From Staphylococcus edaphicus (GTDB lineage Bacteria; Bacillota; Bacilli; Staphylococcales; Staphylococcaceae): a DNA stretch of 64,000 bases. The DNA lies in assembly GCF_002614725.1 (NCBI RefSeq), contig NZ_MRZN01000008.1, positions 35,211-99,210 on the forward strand, given 5' to 3'. The position numbers and the translations under genes are program-made. Under the pieces are notes generated by a model that ran no database searches, was not told where the DNA came from, and saw only the letters and a list, made by a program, of their open reading frames with translations. This document shows, piece after piece, positions 11,609-20,487 of the stretch (within the stretch, counting starts at the first letter, position 1; each line of letters starts with the position of its first letter).

Positions 11609-11984
11609 TTATTGCATCAACAAGGAATCCAGTGTTCTAATATCTTTTGAATAGCGATTTCTTTCATATTGAGTGGCTAAAAATAAATACGGAAATGTTT
11701 TTTTGAAATATAACAATGGTGAGTCTTACCAACATTTTATGCTAAGTACTGACATTAAAACGTTTGAATCGTAACCACGCAGTTTCAAAAGTAATACTAA
11801 CATACATTCGTATTATACAATAAAAATAGCACATAAGTACCTATAAACATAAGAGGCCGCGACTCGTAAAGATGTCCCGGTCTCTATTGAAGTTTAAAGA
11901 TATTTCGTGTATTTAATAATTTAGTTCAAAATTATAGCACAATGCTTTATAATAGATAAGATGAAGATTTAAGGAGGCCAAGAC
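11609..11984 (+). other. non-coding gap with hairpin and cshB promoter
   Basis: A 376-base gap without a supportable gene. It contains an imperfect 12-bp inverted repeat at 11851-11884 (AGAGGCCGCGAC against GTCCCGGTCTCT), which may end the trmK-nif3 transcript though no T-run follows. Further on is a sigma-A-type promoter TTCAAA (11925-11930), 17 bases, TATAAT (11948-11953), which would serve cshB. Nothing else is clear. Confidence 0.55.
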
Positions 11985-13325
11985 ATGGCAAATCACCCAT
12001 TTGAAAAATTTAATTTAGAGCCAAGTTTAATTGACGCTGTGAAAGATTTGAATTTTAATCAACCAACTGAAATTCAGACACGTGTCATACCAAAGATAAT
12101 TAAACAAGTGAATTTAATTGGTCAATCGCAAACAGGTACAGGCAAATCACATGCCTTTTTGTTACCATTACTTAATTCAATTGATATAGACTATAAAGAA
12201 CCTCAAGCGATTGTCGTTGCGCCAACGCGTGAACTAGCACAACAACTTTTTGATGTTGCTAGTCATTTAACAAGATTCAAAGAAGAAGTATCTGTAAAAC
12301 TCTTTATAGGTGGAACAGATATTGAAAAAGATCGTAGTCGCGCTAAGAACCAACCACAACTTATAATTGGCACACCAACACGTATCAATGATTTAGCTAA
12401 ACATGGGGATTTACATGTACACTTAGCTTCTTATTTGGTGATTGACGAAGCAGATTTAATGATTGATTTAGGGTTAATAGATGAAGTGGACTATGTAGCG
12501 ACAAGATTAGATGAAAGTGCACATATAGCTGTTTTTAGTGCAACGATTCCCAAATCATTGCACCCATTTTTAAATAAATACTTAGAAAATCCAGAATTTG
12601 TTGAAATTGAAAATACAGAAAAAAATAAGAAAAACATTGAATTTTATCTAATACCTACTAAGGGCGAAGCTAAAATAGAAAAAACATTAAAACTTATCGA
12701 TATATTAAATCCATATCTGTGTATTATATTTTGTAACAGTAGAGAAAGTGCTGATGCATTAGCAAATCAATTGAATGCTGCAGGTTTAAAATTAGGAATG
12801 ATACATGGTGGTCTTACGCCTAGAGAACGTAAACAACAAATGAAACGAATAAGAAACTTAGAATTCCAATTTGTAATTGCTAGTGATTTAGCGTCTCGTG
12901 GCATTGATATCGATGGTGTAAGTCACGTGATTAATTTTGATGTTCCTAATGATATTGATTTCTTTACACATAGAGTGGGACGTACAGGACGTGGTCAATA
13001 CAAGGGAGTAGCAATTACTTTATATAGTCCAGATGAAGAGCATAATATTGCATTAATTGAACAAAGAGGTTATCATTTTGAAAATGTTGATATCAAAGAT
13101 GATGAATTAAAACCTATAAAAGCACATAATATGAGACAATCGCGTAAAAATAAAGATGATCATTTAACTAATCAATTAAAATATAAAGTTAAATCAAATA
13201 AGAAAAAAGTTAAACCAGGATACAAAAAGAAATTCAAACGTGATTTAGATGATTTAAAACGTAAAGAACGTAAACAATTTAGTAAACAAAAGAGTCGTCA
13301 AGATAGAAAAAATAGAAAAGGATAG
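11985..13325 (+). CDS. cshB: DEAD-box ATP-dependent RNA helicase CshB
   Basis: A 446-residue DEAD-box helicase. In order: Q-motif region FNQPTEIQ, motif I SQTGTGKS, motif Ia PTRELAQQ, motif II DEAD, motif III SAT, and motif VI HRVGRTGR. A very basic lysine/arginine-rich tail follows (from about residue 375), which should bind RNA. CshB of Gram-positives acts in RNA metabolism and cold tolerance. The ATG is preceded by AAGGAGG. The nfo gene follows almost without a gap, so the two are probably co-transcribed. Confidence 0.94.
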   Translation: MANHPFEKFNLEPSLIDAVKDLNFNQPTEIQTRVIPKIIKQVNLIGQSQTGTGKSHAFLLPLLNSIDIDYKEPQAIVVAPTRELAQQLFDVASHLTRFKEEVSVKLFIGGTDIEKDRSRAKNQPQLIIGTPTRINDLAKHGDLHVHLASYLVIDEADLMIDLGLIDEVDYVATRLDESAHIAVFSATIPKSLHPFLNKYLENPEFVEIENTEKNKKNIEFYLIPTKGEAKIEKTLKLIDILNPYLCIIFCNSRESADALANQLNAAGLKLGMIHGGLTPRERKQQMKRIRNLEFQFVIASDLASRGIDIDGVSHVINFDVPNDIDFFTHRVGRTGRGQYKGVAITLYSPDEEHNIALIEQRGYHFENVDIKDDELKPIKAHNMRQSRKNKDDHLTNQLKYKVKSNKKKVKPGYKKKFKRDLDDLKRKERKQFSKQKSRQDRKNRKG

Positions 13326-13334
13326 GTGTATATT

Positions 13335-14225
13335 ATGTTATTAGGATCACATGTATCTATGAACGGTAAAAAAATGTTAGAAGGTTCAGCTGAAGAGGCA
13401 TATAAATTTGGCGAATCAACTTTCATGATTTATACGGGTGCACCTCAAAATACAAGAAGAAAACCTATCGAAGAATTAAATATTGAAAAGGGACACGAAG
13501 TGATGAAAGCCCACGGACTTTCAAACATTGTTGTTCACGCGCCCTATATTATAAACATTGCCAACACAGTCAAACCACATGTTTTTGAATTAGGGGTTGA
13601 GTTTCTACAGAGCGAAATTGAACGTACTCAAGCACTAGGTGCACAAGATATTGTTTTACATCCAGGTTCTCATGTAGGTGAAGGAACAGATGTTGGTATT
13701 AAAAAAATAATAGAAGGTTTAAACGAAGTTTTAACTAACGATAATAATGTAAGAATTGCGTTAGAAACAATGGCAGGCAAAGGTTCTGAAATAGGTAGAA
13801 ACTTTGAAGAACTTGCGCAAATTATAGATGGCGTAAATCATAATGAACGATTATCGGTTTGTTTCGATACATGTCATACACATGATGCCGGTTATAACAT
13901 AAAAGAAGATTTTGATGGTGTATTAAATGAATTCGATAAGATAATTGGTATTGATAGAATTAAAGTAGTACACGTCAATGATAGTAAAAATGATATCGGT
14001 GCGCACAAGGATAGACATGAAAATATTGGTTTTGGATATATAGGCTTTGATGCATTGAATTATGTAGTACACCACGATGTATTTAAGGATATTCCTAAAA
14101 TACTCGAAACACCTTACGTGGGTGAGGATAAAAAAGATAAAAAGCCACCATATAAATTAGAAATCGAAATGTTAAAACAGCAAAAATTTGATTCTGATTT
14201 AAAAAATAAAATTTTAATTCAATAG
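13335..14225 (+). CDS. nfo: endonuclease IV (AP endonuclease)
   Basis: A 296-residue TIM-barrel zinc enzyme that cleaves DNA 5' of abasic sites and removes 3'-blocking groups in base excision repair. Family signatures include GSHVSM near the N-terminus, [31 protein letters not shown] and [23 protein letters not shown], which carry the trinuclear zinc ligands. The ATG at 13335 follows AGGTG and gives the normal length; a few in-frame codons upstream are not needed. It is placed right after cshB. Confidence 0.97.
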   Translation: MLLGSHVSMNGKKMLEGSAEEAYKFGESTFMIYTGAPQNTRRKPIEELNIEKGHEVMKAHGLSNIVVHAPYIINIANTVKPHVFELGVEFLQSEIERTQALGAQDIVLHPGSHVGEGTDVGIKKIIEGLNEVLTNDNNVRIALETMAGKGSEIGRNFEELAQIIDGVNHNERLSVCFDTCHTHDAGYNIKEDFDGVLNEFDKIIGIDRIKVVHVNDSKNDIGAHKDRHENIGFGYIGFDALNYVVHHDVFKDIPKILETPYVGEDKKDKKPPYKLEIEMLKQQKFDSDLKNKILIQ

Positions 14226-14250
14226 TGCTTAATACAAATGAAGATTAAAT

Positions 14251-14309
14251 GAGTAAGTGTGTGATTTCTATGTCAATTATAGATTTCAAATGCTTACTCT
14301 TTTTTTATT
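14251..14309 (+). terminator. nfo terminator
   Basis: The inverted repeat GAGTAAG at 14251-14257 pairs with CTTACTC at 14293-14299. An inner TCTAT/ATAGA stem and seven Ts follow. It separates cshB-nfo from the zinc uptake operon. Confidence 0.75.
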
Positions 14310-14331
14310 AATTCGTAAACATTACTATTTA
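14309..14331 (+). promoter_or_regulatory. putative Zur box at the znuC promoter
   Basis: ATTCGTAAACATTACTATTT (14311-14330) closely resembles the Gram-positive Zur operator consensus (AAATCGTAATnATTACGATTT). It overlaps the -35 hexamer TTTACA (14328-14333), which lies 17 bases from TATAGT (14351-14356). Binding of zinc-loaded Zur here would block transcription of znuC-znuB-zur. The match is by eye; binding is inferred. Confidence 0.75.
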
Positions 14332-14374
14332 CATATTGAAACGGACGTTGTATAGTAAAGAACGAGGTGAAAAC

Positions 14375-15148
14375 ATGTCTACACCAGTATTCGAATTAAA
14401 AAATATTGATTATTATTTTGACAATAAGCAAGTACTCGAAAATATAAATATCAGGATTAATAGAGGAGAGTTTGTTGCAATTGTAGGTCCAAATGGTGCC
14501 GGTAAATCAACACTATTAAAGATTATTTTAGGCTTATTGCCTATCCAAAAAGGACAAATTTATGTGGAGGGTAATGATTATAATGGTAAGCAATCATTAT
14601 TAAAAATAAGTTATGTTTCACAAAAAGCACAAGCATTTAAAGCAGGGTTTCCAGCAAGTGTTAAAGAAGTAGTTTTAAGCGGGCTAACAAAGCGCAAAAA
14701 ATTGTTTCAGTGGTTTAATAAGAGAGATGAACAAAAAGTTGAAGTTGTATTAAAAAGATTAAACATTGAACATTTGATTAATAAAAATATTGCAGAATTA
14801 TCAGGTGGACAACAACAGCGCGTATTAATAGCTAGAGCTTTAATCAGTAAACCGTCAGTATTAATATTAGATGAACCAACGAGCGGCATTGATGCGAAAC
14901 ATGTAAGTGAATTTTATGAAACATTGGAAACACTTAAAAATGAAGGCGTAACGATTATACTCGTTACTCATGATATAGGTGTTGTAGCAGATACCGCTAC
15001 GGAAGTTGCTTGTCTAAATAAACATTTACATTTTCATGGTACAACTGAAGACTTTAAATCGTTAGATGAAGTAGAAATTTCAAAAATTTATGGTCATCCA
15101 ATTCAATTCGTTGATCATCAACATAGTAGGGAGTGTTGTTCATCATGA
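14375..15148 (+). CDS. znuC: zinc ABC transporter ATP-binding protein
   Basis: A 257-residue ABC ATPase (ZurA/ZnuC type) powering high-affinity zinc uptake. Walker A is GPNGAGKST, the signature is LSGGQQQR, and Walker B is LILDEPTSGID. The C-terminal tail is rich in His and Cys ([10 protein letters not shown]), which could bind zinc. The ATG follows GAGGTGA. Its last bases overlap the znuB start (ATGA). No substrate-binding lipoprotein gene lies in the operon, so that subunit must be encoded elsewhere, as in other staphylococci. Manganese as a substrate is less likely because of the adjoining zur. Confidence 0.93.
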   Translation: MSTPVFELKNIDYYFDNKQVLENINIRINRGEFVAIVGPNGAGKSTLLKIILGLLPIQKGQIYVEGNDYNGKQSLLKISYVSQKAQAFKAGFPASVKEVVLSGLTKRKKLFQWFNKRDEQKVEVVLKRLNIEHLINKNIAELSGGQQQRVLIARALISKPSVLILDEPTSGIDAKHVSEFYETLETLKNEGVTIILVTHDIGVVADTATEVACLNKHLHFHGTTEDFKSLDEVEISKIYGHPIQFVDHQHSRECCSS

Positions 15149-16005
15149 TAGAGGCCTTACTTAATTTTGATTTCATGAGATATTCACTAATCAGCGGAAT
15201 ATTAATAGGATTAATAGCACCATTAATAGGTGCTTTTATTGTTGTACGAAGACTATCCTTGATTGCAGATGCATTAAGTCATGTGACACTTGGTGGCATT
15301 TCTTTTGGTATGTTTATTGTTACAATACTTCCTGCCTTTGTGTTTATTAATCCAATGTGGTTTGGAATATTGTTCGCAGTTGTTGGTGCTTTACTAATAG
15401 AGAATTTAAGAACGTCTTATAGTAATTATCAGGAAATTGCAATTCCAATTATCATGAGTGCAGGCATTGCATTAAGTGCTATATTTATATCACTTGCAGA
15501 TGGATTCAATCAGGAAATTGTTGGGCTATTATTTGGCTCTATTAGTGCCGTAACATTAAGTGACTTAATGACTATTATAGCAATCGTGATAATTGTGCTT
15601 ATATTTATTTTCTCATTTTATAAAGAATTATTTATACTATCATTTGATGAAGAATACAGTAAAGTCATTGGTATTCCAAAATGGATTCAATTTTTATTTA
15701 TCATTATTGTGGCAATGGTTATATCCGCATCAATGCGTGTCGTAGGTATCTTATTAGTAAGCGCCTTGATTACATTGCCCGTAGCTATATCAATGAGATT
15801 AACAAAAGGATTTAAACAATTAATCCTATTAAGTGTAGTCATCGGTGAATGTTCTGTTATAGGAGGTCTAATCTTAGCATTCTATATGAATATATCTCCA
15901 GGTGGTGTAATTGTTGTCTTACTAGTACTTATTTTAGCAATAACGATGATATATCAAAAATTAAAAGCAAAATCGATTAAAGGAGTTGCTAATAATGAAA
16001 ACTGA
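15145..16005 (+). CDS. znuB: zinc ABC transporter permease
   Basis: A 286-residue ABC-3 family integral membrane protein (called mreA or zurM in staphylococci) with about eight hydrophobic segments. The family-typical [21 protein letters not shown] is near the N-terminus, and [22 protein letters not shown] is in the C-terminal half. It forms the membrane channel of the ZnuC-driven uptake system. The ATG at 15145 overlaps the znuC stop by four bases. Its own end overlaps zur, so all three genes are translationally coupled. Confidence 0.93.
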   Translation: MIEALLNFDFMRYSLISGILIGLIAPLIGAFIVVRRLSLIADALSHVTLGGISFGMFIVTILPAFVFINPMWFGILFAVVGALLIENLRTSYSNYQEIAIPIIMSAGIALSAIFISLADGFNQEIVGLLFGSISAVTLSDLMTIIAIVIIVLIFIFSFYKELFILSFDEEYSKVIGIPKWIQFLFIIIVAMVISASMRVVGILLVSALITLPVAISMRLTKGFKQLILLSVVIGECSVIGGLILAFYMNISPGGVIVVLLVLILAITMIYQKLKAKSIKGVANNEN

Positions 16006-16408
16006 AGAAGCCATTAGTATTATTAAAAATAACGGTCATAAATATACAAATAAAAGAAGAGAAATGATCGATATTTTTGTAGAAGAAGATAAATATATCA
16101 ATGCAAAAATAGTTCAACAAAAAATGGACAAGCATTACCCAGGTATCTCATTTGATACCATTTATAGAAATTTACATTTATTCAAAGATTTAGGTATAGT
16201 TGAAGGCACTGAACTTGAAGGAGAAATGAAGTTTAGAATCGCATGTACTGATCATCATCATCACCATTTTATTTGTGAATCATGTGGTGATACAAAGGTG
16301 ATTGACTTTTGCCCAATCGAACAAATTAAGGCGTTTTTACCAAAAGTAGATATCCATACACATAAACTAGAAGTTTATGGTATTTGTGAATCATGTCAAA
16401 GAGCATAA
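15995..16408 (+). CDS. zur: Fur-family zinc uptake regulator Zur
   Basis: A 137-residue Fur-family metalloregulator. An N-terminal winged helix ([25 protein letters not shown]) is followed by a metal and dimerisation domain with [12 protein letters not shown] and a closing CESC, giving the two CxxC structural zinc pairs. Its place as the last gene of a zinc transporter operon identifies it as Zur rather than Fur or PerR. It should repress its own operon through the box at 14309-14331. The ATG follows AAAGGAG inside the end of znuB. Confidence 0.93.
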   Translation: MKTEEAISIIKNNGHKYTNKRREMIDIFVEEDKYINAKIVQQKMDKHYPGISFDTIYRNLHLFKDLGIVEGTELEGEMKFRIACTDHHHHHFICESCGDTKVIDFCPIEQIKAFLPKVDIHTHKLEVYGICESCQRA

Positions 16409-16541
16409 TACACAATTGTAATTAACCGATTAGTTCATGTAAAAAGTGACAATTTTCATTCATTCTACGATTTCAATTTAGATTAAACATAGGCCATTAG
16501 TATGAATTAAACTGAATTTTTAAAATTGTATGCTAATCATG

Positions 16542-16569
16542 TTTAAATAAAGTGTTTTTGAGATATACT
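16542..16569 (+). promoter_or_regulatory. possible sodA promoter
   Basis: TTTAAA (16542-16547), a 16-base spacer and TATACT (16564-16569) form a plausible sigma-A-type promoter. It would give a sodA leader of about 120 bases that includes the palindromes at 16585-16645. No metalloregulator operator could be recognised with confidence. Confidence 0.4.
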
Positions 16570-16584
16570 AATAAAGTAACTAAA

Positions 16585-16645
16585 GATGACAACTACTATT
16601 TTATGACTGTACAATTAATATATAAGCATATTAATTGTTGTCATC
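16585..16645 (+). promoter_or_regulatory. large palindromic leader element upstream of sodA
   Basis: A perfect 11-bp stem (ACAATTAATAT at 16611-16621 with 16628-16638, six-base loop) sits inside an outer pair of arms (GATGACA at 16585-16591 with 16639-16645). No T-run follows, so it is not a typical terminator. It lies between the likely promoter and the sodA SD and may act on mRNA stability or translation. Function is unknown. Confidence 0.6.
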
Positions 16646-16696
16646 ATTAATAATTGTTATGCTTTATTTAAAGATTAATTAGGAGGATGATTATTT

Positions 16697-17296
16697 ATGG
16701 CTTTTGAATTACCAAATTTACCTTATGGTTTTGATGCGTTAGAACCACACATTGATAAACAAACAATGGAAATTCACCATGACAAACACCATAACACTTA
16801 TGTAACTAAATTAAATGCAGCAGTAGAAGGAACTGATTTAGAATCTAAATCAATCGAAGAAATAGTTGCAAACTTAGACAGTGTTCCAGAAAACATTCAA
16901 ACAGCTGTTCGAAATAATGGTGGTGGGCACTTAAACCACTCACTATTCTGGGAATTATTAACTCCAAACTCAGAAGAAAAAGGTACTGTTGTTGATAAAA
17001 TTAAAGAACAATGGGGCTCTTTAGATGCATTTAAAGAAGAATTTGCTGATAAAGCAGCAGCTCGTTTCGGTTCAGGTTGGGCTTGGCTAGTTGTAAATAA
17101 CGGTAACTTAGAAATCGTTACTACACCAAACCAAGATAACCCATTAACTGAAGGCAAAACACCTATCTTAGGATTAGATGTTTGGGAACATGCTTATTAC
17201 CTTAAATACCAAAATAAACGTCCAGATTATATTAATGCATTCTGGAATGTTGTAAATTGGGAAAAAGTTGATGAATTTTATAACGCTGCAAAATAA
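16697..17296 (+). CDS. sodA: superoxide dismutase, manganese type
   Basis: A 199-residue Fe/Mn-family superoxide dismutase, converting superoxide to oxygen and peroxide in the cytosol. Metal ligands H27, H81, D161 and H165 are visible ([28 protein letters not shown]). Residues G159-L160 just before the DVWEH motif match the manganese-specific S. aureus SodA rather than the cambialistic SodM pair, so manganese preference is inferred. The ATG follows AGGAGG. It is a single-gene unit with its own leader and terminator, next to the zinc uptake operon. Confidence 0.97.
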   Translation: MAFELPNLPYGFDALEPHIDKQTMEIHHDKHHNTYVTKLNAAVEGTDLESKSIEEIVANLDSVPENIQTAVRNNGGGHLNHSLFWELLTPNSEEKGTVVDKIKEQWGSLDAFKEEFADKAAARFGSGWAWLVVNNGNLEIVTTPNQDNPLTEGKTPILGLDVWEHAYYLKYQNKRPDYINAFWNVVNWEKVDEFYNAAK

Positions 17297-17310
17297 TTGC
17301 GCGGACAATT

Positions 17311-17345
17311 ATGACGGCCTTTTAAAGGGCCGTCATTTTTTTTAA
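17311..17345 (+). terminator. sodA terminator
   Basis: A perfect 9-bp GC-rich stem (ATGACGGCC at 17311-17319, GGCCGTCAT at 17328-17336) is followed by a T-run. This is a strong intrinsic terminator. Confidence 0.92.
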
Positions 17346-17418
17346 CTAAAATAATAGAAATATTTACTAATTTCATATATCATTTGTAGTGAGAACTATT
17401 GAATAGAGGTATGCTGTT

Positions 17419-19470
17419 TTGCTAAAAAGATTAAAAGAGAAATCAAATGATGAAAAAATAAGAAATACGATGAATAAAAGAATCAGCTTCATATTTGGAG
17501 TAATTGTATTCATTTTTGCGATAATTGTTTTGAGATTAGGATATTTACAAATTGCACAAGGTTCTCATTATAAACAACTCATTAAAAATAGTGAAAACTT
17601 AACTGTAAATGAAGCGGTTCCTAGAGGTCGTATCCTCGATAGGAACGGTAAAGTCCTAGTTGATAACGCTTCTAAAAAAGCTATTACATATGCTCGTGGA
17701 AGAAAGACTTCGCAAACAGAAGTGTTAAAAATTGCGAAAGATTTATCAAAACTCATTAAAATGGATACTGATAAAATTACGGATCGAGATAAACAAGATT
17801 TTTGGATTCAATTACATCCAAATAAAGCTAAGGATTTAATGAGAAATGAACAAGCTCTATTAGATGATGGCAGTATTACACAAGACGACTATGATAAATC
17901 CTTATATAAAAAAATAGGCAAAAAACAAATCGACACGTTAAATGCGAAGGATTTACAAATTCTAGCAATTTATAGAGAAATGATGTCAGGTTCTGCACTC
18001 GACCCACAAACTATTAAGAATGAAGATGTGAGCGATAAGGAGTATGCAGCTGTTTCTCAAAAATTATCTGACTTACCAGGAGTTAATACAACAATGGATT
18101 GGGATAGAAAATATCCATATGGTGATACATTAAGAGGTGTTTTTGGAGATGTTTCTACAACTGAAGAAGGCATACCAAAAGAATTGACCGAAAAATATTT
18201 GGCCAAAGGTTATTCTAGGAATGATCGTGTTGGTAAGTCTTACTTAGAATACCAATATGACGATATATTAAAAGGTAAGAAGAAAGAAATGAAATATACT
18301 ACAGACAAGTCAGGCGAAGTCATTGATTCTAAAGTGATTAATCCTGGTTCACGTGGTGATGATCTTGTATTAAGTATTGATGTTGATTTACAAAAGAAAA
18401 CAGAAGAATATTTAGAAAAACAAATATCAAAATTACGTAGTGAAGGTGCTAAAGATATGGACAACGCATTGATTGTTGTTCAAAATCCAAATAACGGCGA
18501 TATCTTAGCAATGGCTGGTAAACAAATTGATAAAAATGGTGATTTAACTGATTATGATATCGGTACATTCACTTCTCAATATGCAGTGGGATCCTCTGTA
18601 AAAGGTGGCACGTTACTCGCTGGATATCAAAATAAAGCGATTAATGTAGGAGAAGAAATGATTGATGAACCACTTAAATTTGCTGGTGGTTTAACAAAAC
18701 ATTCATATTTCAACCAAGATGGTAAAATAAAAATTGATGATAGAGAAGCATTAATGCATTCATCAAATGTGTATATGTTTAAAACTGCATTAAAATTAGC
18801 AGGTTCACCGTATACGCCAAATATGTCTTTACCAACAGATATTACCAACGCAGGGCAAAAATTACGTAAAGGTTTAAATCAGGTTGGATTAGGTGTAAAA
18901 ACAGGGATAGACTTACCAAATGAAACGAATGGTCAAATTGAACCATTAACTGACAATCCTGGTAATTATCTTGATTTGGCTATCGGACAATATGATACTT
19001 ATACACCGATGCAATTATCCCAATATGTTTCAACTATTGGTAATAATGGTTATAGAGTACAGCCACATGTTGGTTTAGAGATTAGAAAAGCAACAAATAA
19101 AGATACATTAGGTCCTGTAAAAGAGAAAGTTAAAGGCAATGTGCTTAACAAAGTAAATAATAGTCAAACTGAACTTGATGAAGTACAAGAAGGATTTAAA
19201 ATGGCATTTAATGAAAAAGACGGTACTGGTTACCAAAGCTTTAAAGATACAGAAGTACCATCAGCAGGTAAAACAGGAACAGCAGAAGTATTTCAAGATG
19301 GTGAGCCAAGAGTTAATTCAACATACATTGGTTACGCTCCAATCGAGAATCCAAAAATCGCTTTTTCAATTGTATATACTAATCAACCCGTACCTGAACC
19401 CTGGTTAAATGGTGGTGATTTAGGTAGAGACGTCATCGATTATTATTTCAAAGAAAAATCTAAAGATTGA
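17419..19470 (+). CDS. pbp3: class B penicillin-binding protein 3 (D,D-transpeptidase)
   Basis: A 683-residue bitopic membrane protein. It has a short basic cytoplasmic tail, one membrane helix (about residues 22-44), a pedestal/dimerisation domain with VPRGRILDRNGKVL, then the transpeptidase domain. Active-site motifs are SSVK with catalytic S392, SSN at 448-450 and KTGT at 618-621. It crosslinks peptidoglycan, and the family includes S. aureus PBP3, a septal enzyme. The TTG start follows AGAGG and gives MLKRLKEKSND. It probably forms a single-gene transcript after the sodA terminator. Confidence 0.95.
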   Translation: MLKRLKEKSNDEKIRNTMNKRISFIFGVIVFIFAIIVLRLGYLQIAQGSHYKQLIKNSENLTVNEAVPRGRILDRNGKVLVDNASKKAITYARGRKTSQTEVLKIAKDLSKLIKMDTDKITDRDKQDFWIQLHPNKAKDLMRNEQALLDDGSITQDDYDKSLYKKIGKKQIDTLNAKDLQILAIYREMMSGSALDPQTIKNEDVSDKEYAAVSQKLSDLPGVNTTMDWDRKYPYGDTLRGVFGDVSTTEEGIPKELTEKYLAKGYSRNDRVGKSYLEYQYDDILKGKKKEMKYTTDKSGEVIDSKVINPGSRGDDLVLSIDVDLQKKTEEYLEKQISKLRSEGAKDMDNALIVVQNPNNGDILAMAGKQIDKNGDLTDYDIGTFTSQYAVGSSVKGGTLLAGYQNKAINVGEEMIDEPLKFAGGLTKHSYFNQDGKIKIDDREALMHSSNVYMFKTALKLAGSPYTPNMSLPTDITNAGQKLRKGLNQVGLGVKTGIDLPNETNGQIEPLTDNPGNYLDLAIGQYDTYTPMQLSQYVSTIGNNGYRVQPHVGLEIRKATNKDTLGPVKEKVKGNVLNKVNNSQTELDEVQEGFKMAFNEKDGTGYQSFKDTEVPSAGKTGTAEVFQDGEPRVNSTYIGYAPIENPKIAFSIVYTNQPVPEPWLNGGDLGRDVIDYYFKEKSKD

Positions 19471-19597
19471 TATTTTAGTATTGATATATTTGAAAATACT
19501 GATATAGTCGTCTTTAATAAAAAATAATACTTTTCAATTTTATAACTAAATGGTATGATTAATAGGTCGTATTTTGAAAAGGTAAGGAGGAATTAGC

Positions 19598-19747
19598 ATG
19601 CGCGTAAACGTAACACTAGCTTGTACAGAATGTGGAGAAAGAAACTACATTACTACAAAAAATAAACGTACTAATCCTGAACGTATAGAAATGAAAAAAC
19701 ACTGTGCACGTGATAACAAACACACTATGCACCGCGAAACAAAATAA
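19598..19747 (+). CDS. rpmG: 50S ribosomal protein L33
   Basis: A 49-residue L33 starting [13 protein letters not shown] and ending MHRETK, preceded by the strong SD AAGGAGG. The first CxxC (residues 9 and 12) is present, but the second CxxC of zinc-binding paralogues is reduced to a single cysteine (KHCARDNKH), so zinc binding is doubtful. Staphylococci carry several L33 copies; this is the copy next to pbp3. A plausible promoter, TTTTCA (19531-19536) with TATGAT (19554-19559) at 17-base spacing, and a terminator make it a single-gene unit. Confidence 0.95.
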   Translation: MRVNVTLACTECGERNYITTKNKRTNPERIEMKKHCARDNKHTMHRETK

Positions 19748-19758
19748 GTAATATTTTG

Positions 19759-19790
19759 AACCAGATTCTAATCGAATCTGGTTATTTTTA
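19759..19790 (+). terminator. rpmG terminator
   Basis: A perfect 10-bp stem, AACCAGATTC (19759-19768) and GAATCTGGTT (19774-19783), is followed by ATTTTTA. Confidence 0.9.
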
Positions 19791-19869
19791 TATCTTTTTA
19801 TATAGATGATTTAAACTGTCGTTTATCTATTTATTTTTATAAAATTATAGTGCTTAAAATTGCAGTTTA

Positions 19870-19898
19870 ATGACATTATAATTCATTAACGTTATAAT
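19870..19898 (+). promoter_or_regulatory. sigma-A-type promoter of the fthC-gluP-glcK operon
   Basis: ATGACA (19870-19875) and a perfect TATAAT (19893-19898) are 17 bases apart, about 30 bases upstream of fthC. The genes from 19931 to 24065 follow with overlaps or very short gaps, so this promoter may drive the whole block. Confidence 0.6.
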
Positions 19899-19930
19899 AA
19901 ATAAAGTATGAATTACGGGAAGGTGTTCGA

Positions 19931-20476
19931 ATGGATAAAACTTCATTGAGAAGAAATAATATTGAATTGATGAAATCTTTTATGCAAAATCAACATAATA
20001 AACAACACGCTGATCAATTTTTGGCTAATCATTTTTTTAATACGAATGAGTATAATGGAGCTTCTCGTATTGGTATTGTTTTATCTATGCCACATGAAGT
20101 TGATACATATCCCATTATTAAACAGATGTTAGTTGATGGAAAACAAGTTTTTGTGCCCGAAACCAATTATCAATCACGTGAAATGGTATTTAAACATCTC
20201 GATGATTTAGACAATATTGCCCCAGATGATAAAGGGATTAATCACGTAAATAGTCAAACAGAAATTTCAAATGAGTTAGATTTATTAGTTGTTCCTGGTG
20301 TAGCATTTAATAACAGTGGTTTCAGAGTCGGTTATGGTGGTGGTTACTTTGATAAGTTTTTAAATTCACATCATCATCCAACTTTGAGTTTAATTTATGA
20401 TTTTCAACTATGTGAATTCGAAGTTGAATCACATGATCGACCTGTAGAAAAATTAATTATAGCGACAACAAGATAA
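19931..20476 (+). CDS. fthC: 5-formyltetrahydrofolate cyclo-ligase
   Basis: A 181-residue enzyme that uses ATP to convert 5-formyl-THF to 5,10-methenyl-THF, returning folate to the one-carbon pool. The family motif GFRVGYGGGYFDKFL (ATP and Mg site) is clear, and the N-terminal basic helix (DKTSLRRNNIE) is typical. Length is normal. The ATG follows GGAAGGTG. It is the first gene of a tightly packed operon; gluP begins 11 bases after its stop. The neighbourhood (gluP, yqgQ, glcK) is the conserved Bacillales order. Confidence 0.94.
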   Translation: MDKTSLRRNNIELMKSFMQNQHNKQHADQFLANHFFNTNEYNGASRIGIVLSMPHEVDTYPIIKQMLVDGKQVFVPETNYQSREMVFKHLDDLDNIAPDDKGINHVNSQTEISNELDLLVVPGVAFNNSGFRVGYGGGYFDKFLNSHHHPTLSLIYDFQLCEFEVESHDRPVEKLIIATTR

Positions 20477-20487
20477 TGGAGGAGAAC

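Noticed and set aside
11851..11884. Hairpin before cshB as a riboswitch or small RNA
   Set aside because: Only a short imperfect stem with no T-run or conserved core motif; most likely a degenerate intergenic repeat.
19175..19408. Plus-strand frame inside pbp3
   Set aside because: Overlaps the transpeptidase domain in another phase; the pbp3 frame is intact and conserved.
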